64,000 nucleotides of DNA, taken from NCBI RefSeq assembly GCF_016863515.1, contig NZ_BOPA01000028.1, positions 1 through 64,000 of the forward strand. Direction: 5' to 3'. Source of the stretch: Micromonospora gifhornensis (GTDB taxonomy: Bacteria; Actinomycetota; Actinomycetes; Mycobacteriales; Micromonosporaceae). The translations under genes and the position numbers were made by a program. Below, piece by piece: positions 25,683 through 32,986 of the stretch. Every line of letters starts with the position of its first letter. Position 1 is the stretch's first letter. The notes below the pieces were generated by a model, which was not told where the DNA came from, did no database searches, and was given only the letters and a program-made list of their open reading frames with translations.

Positions 25683-25725
25683 CGCTCACGAGCGACAGCG
25701 TGCTGACCGCTGTCGCTCGCGAGCG
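25683..25725. repeat. 18-bp inverted repeat between divergent genes
   Basis: Arms 25683-25700 and 25708-25725 are inverted repeats with one mismatch and a 7-base spacer; each contains a GCGACAGCG/CGCTGTCGC core. It lies 68 bases upstream of the hydrolase start and about 90 upstream of a small plus-strand gene. It could be an operator or a structured leader. Confidence 0.75.
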
Positions 25726-25813
25726 TTTGCCGGGGGTCGGGTCGGGTAGCCGTCGCGGGACCGCAGACGGACCGGTGCCATCGGGTACCGGCGATCAGAT
25801 CGCGAGGACCGTC

Positions 25814-25993
25814 ATGCCGCATCATCACCGTGAGCCCGTCGACCAGGCCGCCGAACGTAAGCGGCAGAAGCAGGACGCCCCGCGTGGTCAGGACTGGGCG
25901 GACAAGGCTGCCCAGGCGCGGTCGGCCGACGACCCTCGGGCCCGAACGCCCCACGATCCCACCGGACGCCCTTCGCAGGGTGAACCTATCTGA
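25814..25993 (+). CDS. small hydrophilic hypothetical protein
   Basis: A possible 59-residue protein (MPHHHREPVDQAAERKRQKQDAPRGQDWADK...), highly charged, with no hydrophobic core, and probably disordered. GAGGA lies 5 bases before ATG 25814. It fills the gap between the hydrolase and GH65 genes and has no recognisable family. The charged, Lys-containing composition is unlike the Arg/Pro-rich noise of random frames here, which slightly favours a real gene. Confidence 0.4.
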   Translation: MPHHHREPVDQAAERKRQKQDAPRGQDWADKAAQARSADDPRARTPHDPTGRPSQGEPI

Positions 25994-26069
25994 CCTGCCG
26001 CGCGGACGGCCCTCTGCTCAGAGCAGACGCTCAGGGCAAGGGCTCGTAGCAGGCGCTCGGAGCAGAGGC

Positions 26070-28448
26070 TCAGGGCAGGTGCTCGGGCAGGCGGAGCAGC
26101 GGGGCCCGGCCGGGGGGCTGCTCCACCGGGGGCAGGTTCTCCGGCGGCGGGGGAATCGGCAGGGTCACCGGCTCCCCGGAGGTGACCTGCACCGATTCGC
26201 CGTGGTGGCGTACCTCCATGGTGGCGTCCGGATCGGTGTGGTGGTGCAGGACGTACGTCGTCTCGTGCGGTCGTACGGTCACCCGTAGCCGGAGTCCCCG
26301 GCACTCGAGCGAGAACGCCAACCGGCCGATCCGGGTGGGCAGACGCGGGGCGAACGAGGGTACGCCGTCGTGGTCCCGTAGCCCACCGAAGCCGGCGACC
26401 AACGCGATCCACGCGCCGGCCAGCGACGCCATGTGCACGCCGTCGCGGGTGTTCTCGTTCAGGTCGTGCAGGTCCATCAGCGCTGCCTCGCGCAGATAAC
26501 TGTGCGCCAACTCCAGGTAGCCGACCTCGGCCGCCAGCACCGCCTGGGTGCAGGCCGACAGCGACGAGTCCCGGACGGTACGCCGCTCGTAGTAGAGGAA
26601 GTTGCGCAGCTTCTCCTCGTCGGTGAACGCGTCACCCCGCCAGTGCATGGCCAGCACCAGGTCGGCCTGCTTGACCACCTGCTTGCGGTACAGGTCGAAG
26701 TACGGGTAGTGCAGCAGCAACGGGTACTTGTCCTGCGGGGTGTGCGCGAAGTCCCACTCCTGCAACCGGGTGAAGCCCTCGACCTGCTGGTGCACGTCGA
26801 TCTCGTCGTCGTACGGAATGTGCATGGCCGTGGCGGCGTCCCGCCACGCGGCGGCCTCCTCGTCGGTGACCCCGAGGTGGAAGGCGTCGTCGCGGTAGCG
26901 CATCGCCACGTCCGCGGCGACGCGCAGATTCCGCTGTGCCATCAGGTTGGTGTAGATGTTGTCGTTCTTGACGGCCGTGTACTCGTCGGGGCCGGTCACG
27001 CCGTCGATGTGGAACTGACCGTTGCGGTCGTGGTGCCCGAGGGAGCGCCACAGCCGGGCGGTCTCCACCAGCAGGGTCAGCCCGATCTCGCGTTCCAACT
27101 CCTGATCGCCGCTGATCAGCACGTAGCGTCGCAGCGCGTCGGCGATGCCGGCCGCGATGTGGAAGGCAGCCGTGCCGGCCGGCCAGTAGCCCGACGACTC
27201 GGGACCTTCGATGGTCCGCCAGGGGAAGGCCGCCCCGGCCAGGTTGAGTGTGCGGGCCCGCTCGTGCGCCTGTTCCAGGGTCGAGAATCGCCAGAACAGC
27301 GCGTCGCGCACAGCCGCCGGATGGGTGTACGTCAGCACCGGCAGCACGAACATCTCGGTGTCCCAGAACGCGTGCCCGTCGTACCCCGGGCCGGTGAGAC
27401 CCTTCGCGGCGATGGGCCGGCGTTCCGCGCGGGCGCCGGCTTGGAGCACGTGGTACAGCCCGAACCGGACGGCCTGCTGGACCTCCGGATCGCCGTCGAT
27501 CTCCACGTCGGCGGCGTCCCAGAACTCGTCCAGGTACTCCCGCTGCTCGCGGACCAGCCCGTCCCAGCCGTCGAGTTTCGCGGCGGCCAGAGCAGCACCC
27601 ACCTGGTCGCGCAGGGCGGGTAGCGAGCGCCGGCTGGACCAGCCGTAGGTCAGGTACTTCACCACACTCAGCCGCTGGCCCGGCTCCAGCACGCAGCCGA
27701 CGGTGGTCCGCACCCAGTCCTCGTACCCCTCGGACTCGATCGTGGTGCGCGACGGTGAGTCGACCTCGTGCTCCATCGCCGCGGCGACCCGTAGCCCGGA
27801 GACCTTGGTGCGGTGGATGAGCAGCCCGCCGTCGGAGGTGGTCAGCTCCTCCTCGGCCTGCAGGGGCGACTCCAGCACGGCGGCGACCCGGGGGTCCCGG
27901 CTCTGCGGCGGCAGGGCCTCGTTGGCCACCAGCTCCGACTGGATGATCAGCCGCAGCGGCCGGTCGTCGGCGACCTCCACCTCGTAGCGGATGGCGGCCA
28001 CCGACCGCTGTCGGAAGGAGACCAGTCGGGTGCTGTGCACCCGCACCTCCCGGCCGGCCGGCGAGCGCCAGTGCAGGGTCCGGTGCAGGGTGCCGGCCCG
28101 CAGGTCGAGGACCCGTTCGTGGGCGAGCAGTTCGCCGTAGCGCACGTCCAGCGGCTCGTCGTCGACAAGCAGCCGGATCAGCTTGCCGTTTGTCACGTTG
28201 ACGATGGTCTGACCGGACTCGGGAAAACCGAAACCCGCTTCCGCGTACGGCAGGGGACGCAGCTCGTAGAACGAGTTGAGGTACGTGCCGGGCAGCCCGT
28301 GCGGCTCGCCCTCGTCCAGGTTGCCGCGCAGCCCGACGTGCCCGTTGGAGAGCGCGAAGACCGATTCGGACTGGGCGAGCACGTCCACGTCGAGTTGGGT
28401 CTCCCGGACGTGCCACGGTTCGACCGGGTACGCCCGCTCCCGGATCAC
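26070..28448 (-). CDS. GH65 family glycoside phosphorylase/hydrolase
   Basis: A 792-residue GH65 enzyme, the normal length for maltose, trehalose or kojibiose phosphorylases. The N-terminal super-sandwich starts with RETQLDVDVLAQSESVFALSNGHVGLRGNLDEG. The catalytic barrel has KGLTGPGYDGHAFWDTE and the general-acid Glu489 in DGVTGPDEYTA. It would split a disaccharide with phosphate, releasing beta-glucose 1-phosphate. Its gene overlaps the beta-phosphoglucomutase-like gene (GTGA), whose product would convert that phosphate to glucose 6-phosphate, which supports a phosphorylase. A degenerate repeat of GCTC/GGGCAG units (about 26015-26088) covers its 3' end. Confidence 0.92.
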   Translation of the reverse strand: MIRERAYPVEPWHVRETQLDVDVLAQSESVFALSNGHVGLRGNLDEGEPHGLPGTYLNSFYELRPLPYAEAGFGFPESGQTIVNVTNGKLIRLLVDDEPLDVRYGELLAHERVLDLRAGTLHRTLHWRSPAGREVRVHSTRLVSFRQRSVAAIRYEVEVADDRPLRLIIQSELVANEALPPQSRDPRVAAVLESPLQAEEELTTSDGGLLIHRTKVSGLRVAAAMEHEVDSPSRTTIESEGYEDWVRTTVGCVLEPGQRLSVVKYLTYGWSSRRSLPALRDQVGAALAAAKLDGWDGLVREQREYLDEFWDAADVEIDGDPEVQQAVRFGLYHVLQAGARAERRPIAAKGLTGPGYDGHAFWDTEMFVLPVLTYTHPAAVRDALFWRFSTLEQAHERARTLNLAGAAFPWRTIEGPESSGYWPAGTAAFHIAAGIADALRRYVLISGDQELEREIGLTLLVETARLWRSLGHHDRNGQFHIDGVTGPDEYTAVKNDNIYTNLMAQRNLRVAADVAMRYRDDAFHLGVTDEEAAAWRDAATAMHIPYDDEIDVHQQVEGFTRLQEWDFAHTPQDKYPLLLHYPYFDLYRKQVVKQADLVLAMHWRGDAFTDEEKLRNFLYYERRTVRDSSLSACTQAVLAAEVGYLELAHSYLREAALMDLHDLNENTRDGVHMASLAGAWIALVAGFGGLRDHDGVPSFAPRLPTRIGRLAFSLECRGLRLRVTVRPHETTYVLHHHTDPDATMEVRHHGESVQVTSGEPVTLPIPPPPENLPPVEQPPGRAPLLRLPEHLP

Positions 28449-29197
28449 TCGGGCCGTCCGGCTTCGAGCAGTTCAGCCAGGTCGGTGACGACCACGTCGG
28501 CGCCGTGGGCGCGCAACTCGTCGGCCTGCCCGGCCCGGTCGACCCCGACGACGTACCCGAAGCCGCCGGCCCGACCGGCCTCGACTCCGGCGAGCGCGTC
28601 CTCGAAGACGGCCGCCTGCTCCGGCTCGACGCCGAGCAGCTTCGCACCGGCGAGGAAGGTGTCCGGATGCGGCTTGCCGCGCAACCCCTCGGCGCGTGCT
28701 GTCAGTCCGTCCACCCGTTCCTCCAGCAGCGGTTCGAGCCCGGCGGCGGCGATGACCTCCCGGCCGTTGGCGCTGGCCGTGACGACCGCGCGACGCAGCC
28801 CGGCCGCGGCCACCGCCTTCAGGTACGCCACCGAACCGGGGTAGACGTCGACACCTACGCTGCGGATCCGCTCCACCACCAGGGCGTTCTTCTGGTTGCC
28901 GATCCCGTGCACGGTCTGCGCGCCCGGCGGGTCCTCGGCCGTCCCCTCGGGCAGGGTGATGTTCCGCGAGGCGAGAAAGGTGCGGACGCCGTCGAGGCGG
29001 GGCCGCCCGTCGACGTAGCGGTGGTAGTCCGGTCCCGGGTCGAAGGGCTGGTACGGCTCGCCGCTGGCGTCGGCGTGCCGGTGCAGGAAGTCGTCGAACG
29101 TCTCGGTCCACGCGGCGTTGTGCACCCGGGCGGTCTGCGTGAGCACACCATCCAGGTCGAAGAGACACGCGGTCACATGATCCGGCAGGCCGAGCAC
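28445..29197 (-). CDS. HAD-family beta-phosphoglucomutase-like enzyme
   Basis: A 250-residue HAD hydrolase of the beta-phosphoglucomutase group. The nucleophile motif is LFDLDGVLTQTA, the cap contains HRYVDGRPRLDGVRTFL, a second motif is AVVTASANG, and KPHPDTF plus AVFEDALAGVEAG complete motifs III and IV. It should interconvert beta-glucose 1-phosphate and glucose 6-phosphate. Start GTG 29197 has no strong ribosome binding site; GTG 29176 is possible. It is translationally coupled to the GH65 gene, the classical pairing in maltose/trehalose/kojibiose use. Confidence 0.9.
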   Translation of the reverse strand: MLGLPDHVTACLFDLDGVLTQTARVHNAAWTETFDDFLHRHADASGEPYQPFDPGPDYHRYVDGRPRLDGVRTFLASRNITLPEGTAEDPPGAQTVHGIGNQKNALVVERIRSVGVDVYPGSVAYLKAVAAAGLRRAVVTASANGREVIAAAGLEPLLEERVDGLTARAEGLRGKPHPDTFLAGAKLLGVEPEQAAVFEDALAGVEAGRAGGFGYVVGVDRAGQADELRAHGADVVVTDLAELLEAGRPE

Positions 29198-29272
29198 CGC
29201 ACCAATCTATCCACGGTCACCGCCCGGCAAACGTACTTCGCCCAACCCGGCGCGCCGCCCGGTCATCGAGCC

Positions 29273-29330
29273 GTGTTAACAGGGGGCCCTTCCTCTACCG
29301 CAGGCGTTAAGAAGGTGCCCTTCCTTGCAC
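29273..29330 (-). repeat. 3'-end dispersed repeat, copy A
   Basis: A two-unit element built from AAGGGGCCCTTC-like palindromes, each with a TTAA flank, around a CTACCG linker. Read along the ATPase gene, it begins 2 bases after that gene's stop codon. A second copy with the same layout follows the citrate synthase stop (45389-45448). The two units can pair with each other and may act as a terminator or 3' stabiliser. Confidence 0.8.
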
Positions 29331-29332
29331 CC

Positions 29333-30634
29333 TCAGCGCCAGCCGACGTCGATGCGGGCGCCGCGTTCGTCGAAGAAGTGCAGGGCGTCCATGCGTACCT
29401 TGATGGCCAGTGGGTGACCGGCGGAGACGGCGGGGTACGGCGCGAGCCGGACCGCCAGTTCGGCCGGGCGGCGGTGGTGCCGGCCGGGATCGGCAAGGAC
29501 GCTGGCCTGGCCGCCGCTGTTCGGGTTCGCCTCCGGCACCGGGGCCCGGCCGGTGAACCGCTGCATCACCTGGCCGAAGCGGCGCAGGCCGCGCTGACCG
29601 AGCGGGGTGTCGCTGTCCGGCGGCGCGCCGACCTCGTCCACCACGATCGCGGTCGCGCCGATGTCGAGGAAGGCCAGCGACTCGTGCCCGTGGTGTTCCA
29701 GGTAGCGGATCCGGCCCTGGAGGACGTCGCCCGGTGCGTCGGGGGCGACCGGGGTGAGCGCCTCGGCCCGCATACCGACCACGATCCGCTCGCCGTGGTA
29801 GTGCGCCACCGCACGGCTGCGGATGTCGTCCCACGGCAGGTAGAGCGCCTGCTCCCCGAGGGTGAGGGTGACGTACCGGTCGAGGTGGACGTAGACCGAC
29901 GCCTCCAGCAGGTTCATCCGAGGGCTGCCCAGGAAGGCGGCGACGTAGAGGGTGGCCGGGCGGCCGTACACCTGGGTCGGGGTGCCCACGTCCTGGAGGA
30001 CGCCCTTGCGCATGATGGCGACCCGGTCGGCCATGGTCAGCGCCTCGGCCTGGTCGTGCGTCACGTAGATGGTGGTGACCCCCAGCTCGCGGGTCAGGCC
30101 GGAGATCTCGGCCCGCAACTCCGCGCGCAGTCCGCTGTCGAGGTTGGACAGCGGTTCGTCCATCAGGAACAGTTTCGGACGACGCACGATGGCCCGGCCC
30201 ATCGCGACCCGCTGCCGCTGCCCGCCGGAGAGCTGGCTCGGGCGTCGTGCCAGCACGTCACCGATGCCGAGGGCGCTTGCCACGTCGGTGACCCGCTCGC
30301 CTCGCGGGGCCGGTTCGACGCCGGCGAGCTTGAGCGGGAAGGCGATGTTGTCACCGACGCTCATGTGCGGGTAGAGCGCGAAGTCCTGGAAGACCATGGC
30401 AATCCCGCGCTCCCGGGGCGGCAGGTCGTTGGACACCTCCCCGTCGAGCATCACCGCCCCCGAGGTCGGCTCCTCCAACCCGGCGACCATGCGCAGCACC
30501 GTCGACTTGCCACAGCCGGAGGGCCCGAGCAGCACCATGAACTCTCCGTCGTTGACGTCGAGATTGATGCTGTCCACCGCGACCGTGCCGTCTCGGAAGA
30601 CCTTCGTGACATCCTTGAGCGCGACGGTGCTCAC
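29333..30634 (-). CDS. ABC transporter ATPase, MsmK/UgpC/MalK type
   Basis: A 433-residue carbohydrate-importer ATPase. Walker A GPSGCGKST, signature LSGGQRQR, Walker B LFLMDEPLSNLD and the H-loop TIYVTHDQAEAL are intact. The C-terminal roughly 190 residues form the regulatory OB-like domains of the MalK class (VGMRAEALTPV). Such ATPases often serve several sugar importers. No permease or binding-protein gene is adjacent, so this one probably energises transporters encoded elsewhere. Start GTG 30634 with GGGGAGGAG upstream. It lies upstream of the beta-phosphoglucomutase and GH65 genes, separated by a repeat element. Confidence 0.93.
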   Translation of the reverse strand: MSTVALKDVTKVFRDGTVAVDSINLDVNDGEFMVLLGPSGCGKSTVLRMVAGLEEPTSGAVMLDGEVSNDLPPRERGIAMVFQDFALYPHMSVGDNIAFPLKLAGVEPAPRGERVTDVASALGIGDVLARRPSQLSGGQRQRVAMGRAIVRRPKLFLMDEPLSNLDSGLRAELRAEISGLTRELGVTTIYVTHDQAEALTMADRVAIMRKGVLQDVGTPTQVYGRPATLYVAAFLGSPRMNLLEASVYVHLDRYVTLTLGEQALYLPWDDIRSRAVAHYHGERIVVGMRAEALTPVAPDAPGDVLQGRIRYLEHHGHESLAFLDIGATAIVVDEVGAPPDSDTPLGQRGLRRFGQVMQRFTGRAPVPEANPNSGGQASVLADPGRHHRRPAELAVRLAPYPAVSAGHPLAIKVRMDALHFFDERGARIDVGWR

Positions 30635-30782
30635 CGTCTCCTCCCCCACCTCGTCTGCCGAACCCGGCAATGACTGTGACCAGGATCATGTCGGTCGCAC
30701 ATCGGGTAAACGTGTGATGTTCCGGTCGTGACAGACGTATTACGTTCCATCGAGTAGCGGCTATCGACTGAATTTTCCAGAC

Positions 30783-32972
30783 TCAGCCGGAGATGTCACC
30801 GAGGAAAACCCGACGAACCACCCGCTGCGCGGCCTGCCCGTCCTCCAACGCACAGAATCTGTCCCGGAACCGCGCCCGGGTGTGGTCGGCCGCGACGGAG
30901 TCGGACTGCCCTGCCCGCAACACGTCCAGCAACTCGGGAAAGGTCCGCGCCACCGGCCCGGGCGGCTCGGCGAGCAGGTCGAAGTAGACCCCCCGGGTCA
31001 GCCGGTACGCGTCCCAGTCCGGCGCGTAGATGACGATCGGCCGGTCCAGCACCGCGTAGTCGAACATCGCCGAGGAATAGTCGGTGACCAGCACGTCGGC
31101 CGCGAGGTAAAGCTCCTCGACCTCGGGATGGGCGCTGACGTCGATGATGCGGTCCCGACCCGCGGGCGGCCACGCTCGCCGGTCGCGGTCGTGGAAGTAG
31201 TGGCTGCGCATCAGTAGCAGCCCGGACGGGCCGATCGCGTCGAGCACCCGTTCCGGGTCGAACGGTGGCCGATAGCCGGGCAGGTGCTCCCGGTGCGTCG
31301 GGGCGTACAGCACGACCAGCTCGCCGAGGCCGGCGCCGAACTGGGCGCGCAGCCGCAGCACCTCCTCGGGGGGCGCGGTGACCAGACGGTCGTTGCGCGG
31401 GTAACCCACCTCCAATGTGGTGTACGCGGCCGGATAGGCCCGCTCCCACATCTGGGTGGAGAAGCTGTTCGCGGTGATGCTGTAGTCCCAGCGGTCCACC
31501 CGGCGCAGCAGGCCGGCGAAGTCCATCCCGACCGCGCCCAACGGATAGCGCTGCTGGTCCAGGCCCATCACCTTGACCGGGGTGCCGTGGTGCGTCTGTA
31601 CGTGCACCGAACCCGGCCGTTTGCGCACCGAGTCAGGAAAGTTGACGTTGTTGATCAGCCACTTCGCCCGGGCCAGCACCCGGTGGTACGCGGGAGTGCC
31701 GGCCACCACGTACTCGACGCCCTCGGGCAACGTGTGCACCCGGTCCCGGCGGACGATCCACACACCTCGGATCTCCGGCACCAGTTGCCGGGCCGCCTCG
31801 TAGATCGCCGCCGGGTTGCAGGCGTAACCGCGATACCAGTAGGCCGCATAGACGGCGAGGTTCTCGTCCAACGGGCGACGCGCTTCGGCGCGGTGGTAGC
31901 CGTACAGCGCGACGTCCCGAGCCGCCCGTACGGTGGCCCGGGCCGGCGGCACCACCCGGCGCTTGACCCGCCCGGCGGCCCGGCGGGCCTTCTCCCCCGT
32001 CCGGCTGGTGGCGCGCAACGCCGAGTACGTCCGCCACTGCCCGGCCGCCACCAGCCGGTGCTTGAGCCCTTCCACCCCGGGGGGAATCCGGTGGCCGCCC
32101 GGCGGCCGGAAACGGGCGTGGTCGATCGTCACCCGGGCGAAGAAGGTCGGCCGCAGTTCCGCCGGGACCCGGTTCTCGTTGCCGAGCACCGTCAGGTAGT
32201 GCCACATCATCCGCTCGAACAGCGCCGCCCGCAGTTGCCCGGCGTCGAACCGGTCGGCCTCCCGGAACACCCGGTGCCACTGCTCGAAGACCTCGAAGTG
32301 CCGCTCACCCTGGGTCTTGGTGATCGCCCCCGCCCGCCGCTGCCGGTAGTTCACGCAGACCGTGTCGAGCACGCCGATCCGGTCGGCGGCCAGCAGCACC
32401 GGATAGCTGAACGAGACGTCCTCGTACCAGCCGGGGGCGAAGCGCAGCCCGATCTCGGCCAGGAACTGCCGCCGGACCAGCCGGTTCCAGGCGGTGTGCA
32501 GCAGTTCCAGGGTCTCCGGTCGGTCCCGCAGCCGGAAGGTGATCGGCCCGGTCGGCTCCGGGAACACCTCGGCCATCGCGCTGCGGGTGACCGTGCCGTC
32601 CCAGTGCGTGCGGACGTGGTCGACCAGCAGCACGTCGGGCCGGGTGGTGTGCAGCCGCTCGGCCACCTCGACCAGGCAGTCGGGCACCAGCCAGTCGTCT
32701 CCGTCGACGAACCAGACGTACTCGCCGACGGCCCGGTCCAACCCGGCGTTGCGGGCCGGTCCGAGCCCGAGGTTGCGGTCCAGCCGGACGGCGCGTACCC
32801 GGTCGTCGCGGGCCGCGTACTCGTCGAGGATGTCGCCGCTGGCGTCGGGCGAGCAGTCGTCGACCCCGATCACCTCGATGTCGGTGACCGGCTGGGCGAG
32901 GATCGAGTCCAGGCACTCCCGCAGGTAGCCCTGGACGCGGTAGGCCGGGACGACGAAGCTGATGAGCGTCAT
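30783..32972 (-). CDS. bifunctional GT2 glycosyltransferase / CDP-glycerol glycerophosphotransferase-like protein
   Basis: A 729-residue fusion. Residues about 1-230 are a GT-A family-2 transferase (ISFVVPAYRVQGYLRECLDSIL, IGVDDCSPDASGDI, GPARNAGLDRA, EYVWFVDGDDW). Residues about 370-725 match TagB/TagF-type polyol-phosphate polymerases (WLINNVNFPD, VQTHHGTPVKVMGLD, VLYAPTHREH, LLMRSHYF, DVLVTDYSSAMFDYAVLDRPIVIYAPD). The middle is basic. The protein should build a glycosylated glycerol-phosphate type polymer at the inner membrane face. It is the last gene of a four-gene operon with export ABC genes. Start ATG 32972. Confidence 0.92.
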   Translation of the reverse strand: MTLISFVVPAYRVQGYLRECLDSILAQPVTDIEVIGVDDCSPDASGDILDEYAARDDRVRAVRLDRNLGLGPARNAGLDRAVGEYVWFVDGDDWLVPDCLVEVAERLHTTRPDVLLVDHVRTHWDGTVTRSAMAEVFPEPTGPITFRLRDRPETLELLHTAWNRLVRRQFLAEIGLRFAPGWYEDVSFSYPVLLAADRIGVLDTVCVNYRQRRAGAITKTQGERHFEVFEQWHRVFREADRFDAGQLRAALFERMMWHYLTVLGNENRVPAELRPTFFARVTIDHARFRPPGGHRIPPGVEGLKHRLVAAGQWRTYSALRATSRTGEKARRAAGRVKRRVVPPARATVRAARDVALYGYHRAEARRPLDENLAVYAAYWYRGYACNPAAIYEAARQLVPEIRGVWIVRRDRVHTLPEGVEYVVAGTPAYHRVLARAKWLINNVNFPDSVRKRPGSVHVQTHHGTPVKVMGLDQQRYPLGAVGMDFAGLLRRVDRWDYSITANSFSTQMWERAYPAAYTTLEVGYPRNDRLVTAPPEEVLRLRAQFGAGLGELVVLYAPTHREHLPGYRPPFDPERVLDAIGPSGLLLMRSHYFHDRDRRAWPPAGRDRIIDVSAHPEVEELYLAADVLVTDYSSAMFDYAVLDRPIVIYAPDWDAYRLTRGVYFDLLAEPPGPVARTFPELLDVLRAGQSDSVAADHTRARFRDRFCALEDGQAAQRVVRRVFLGDISG

Positions 32973-32986
32973 CGTCCCGGCCTCCG

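Noticed and set aside
25888-26412. Minus-strand frame overlapping the GH65 3' end
   Set aside because: It is out of frame with GH65 and consists of Arg/Pro/Ala-rich sequence plus a translation of the degenerate repeat near 26.05 kb.
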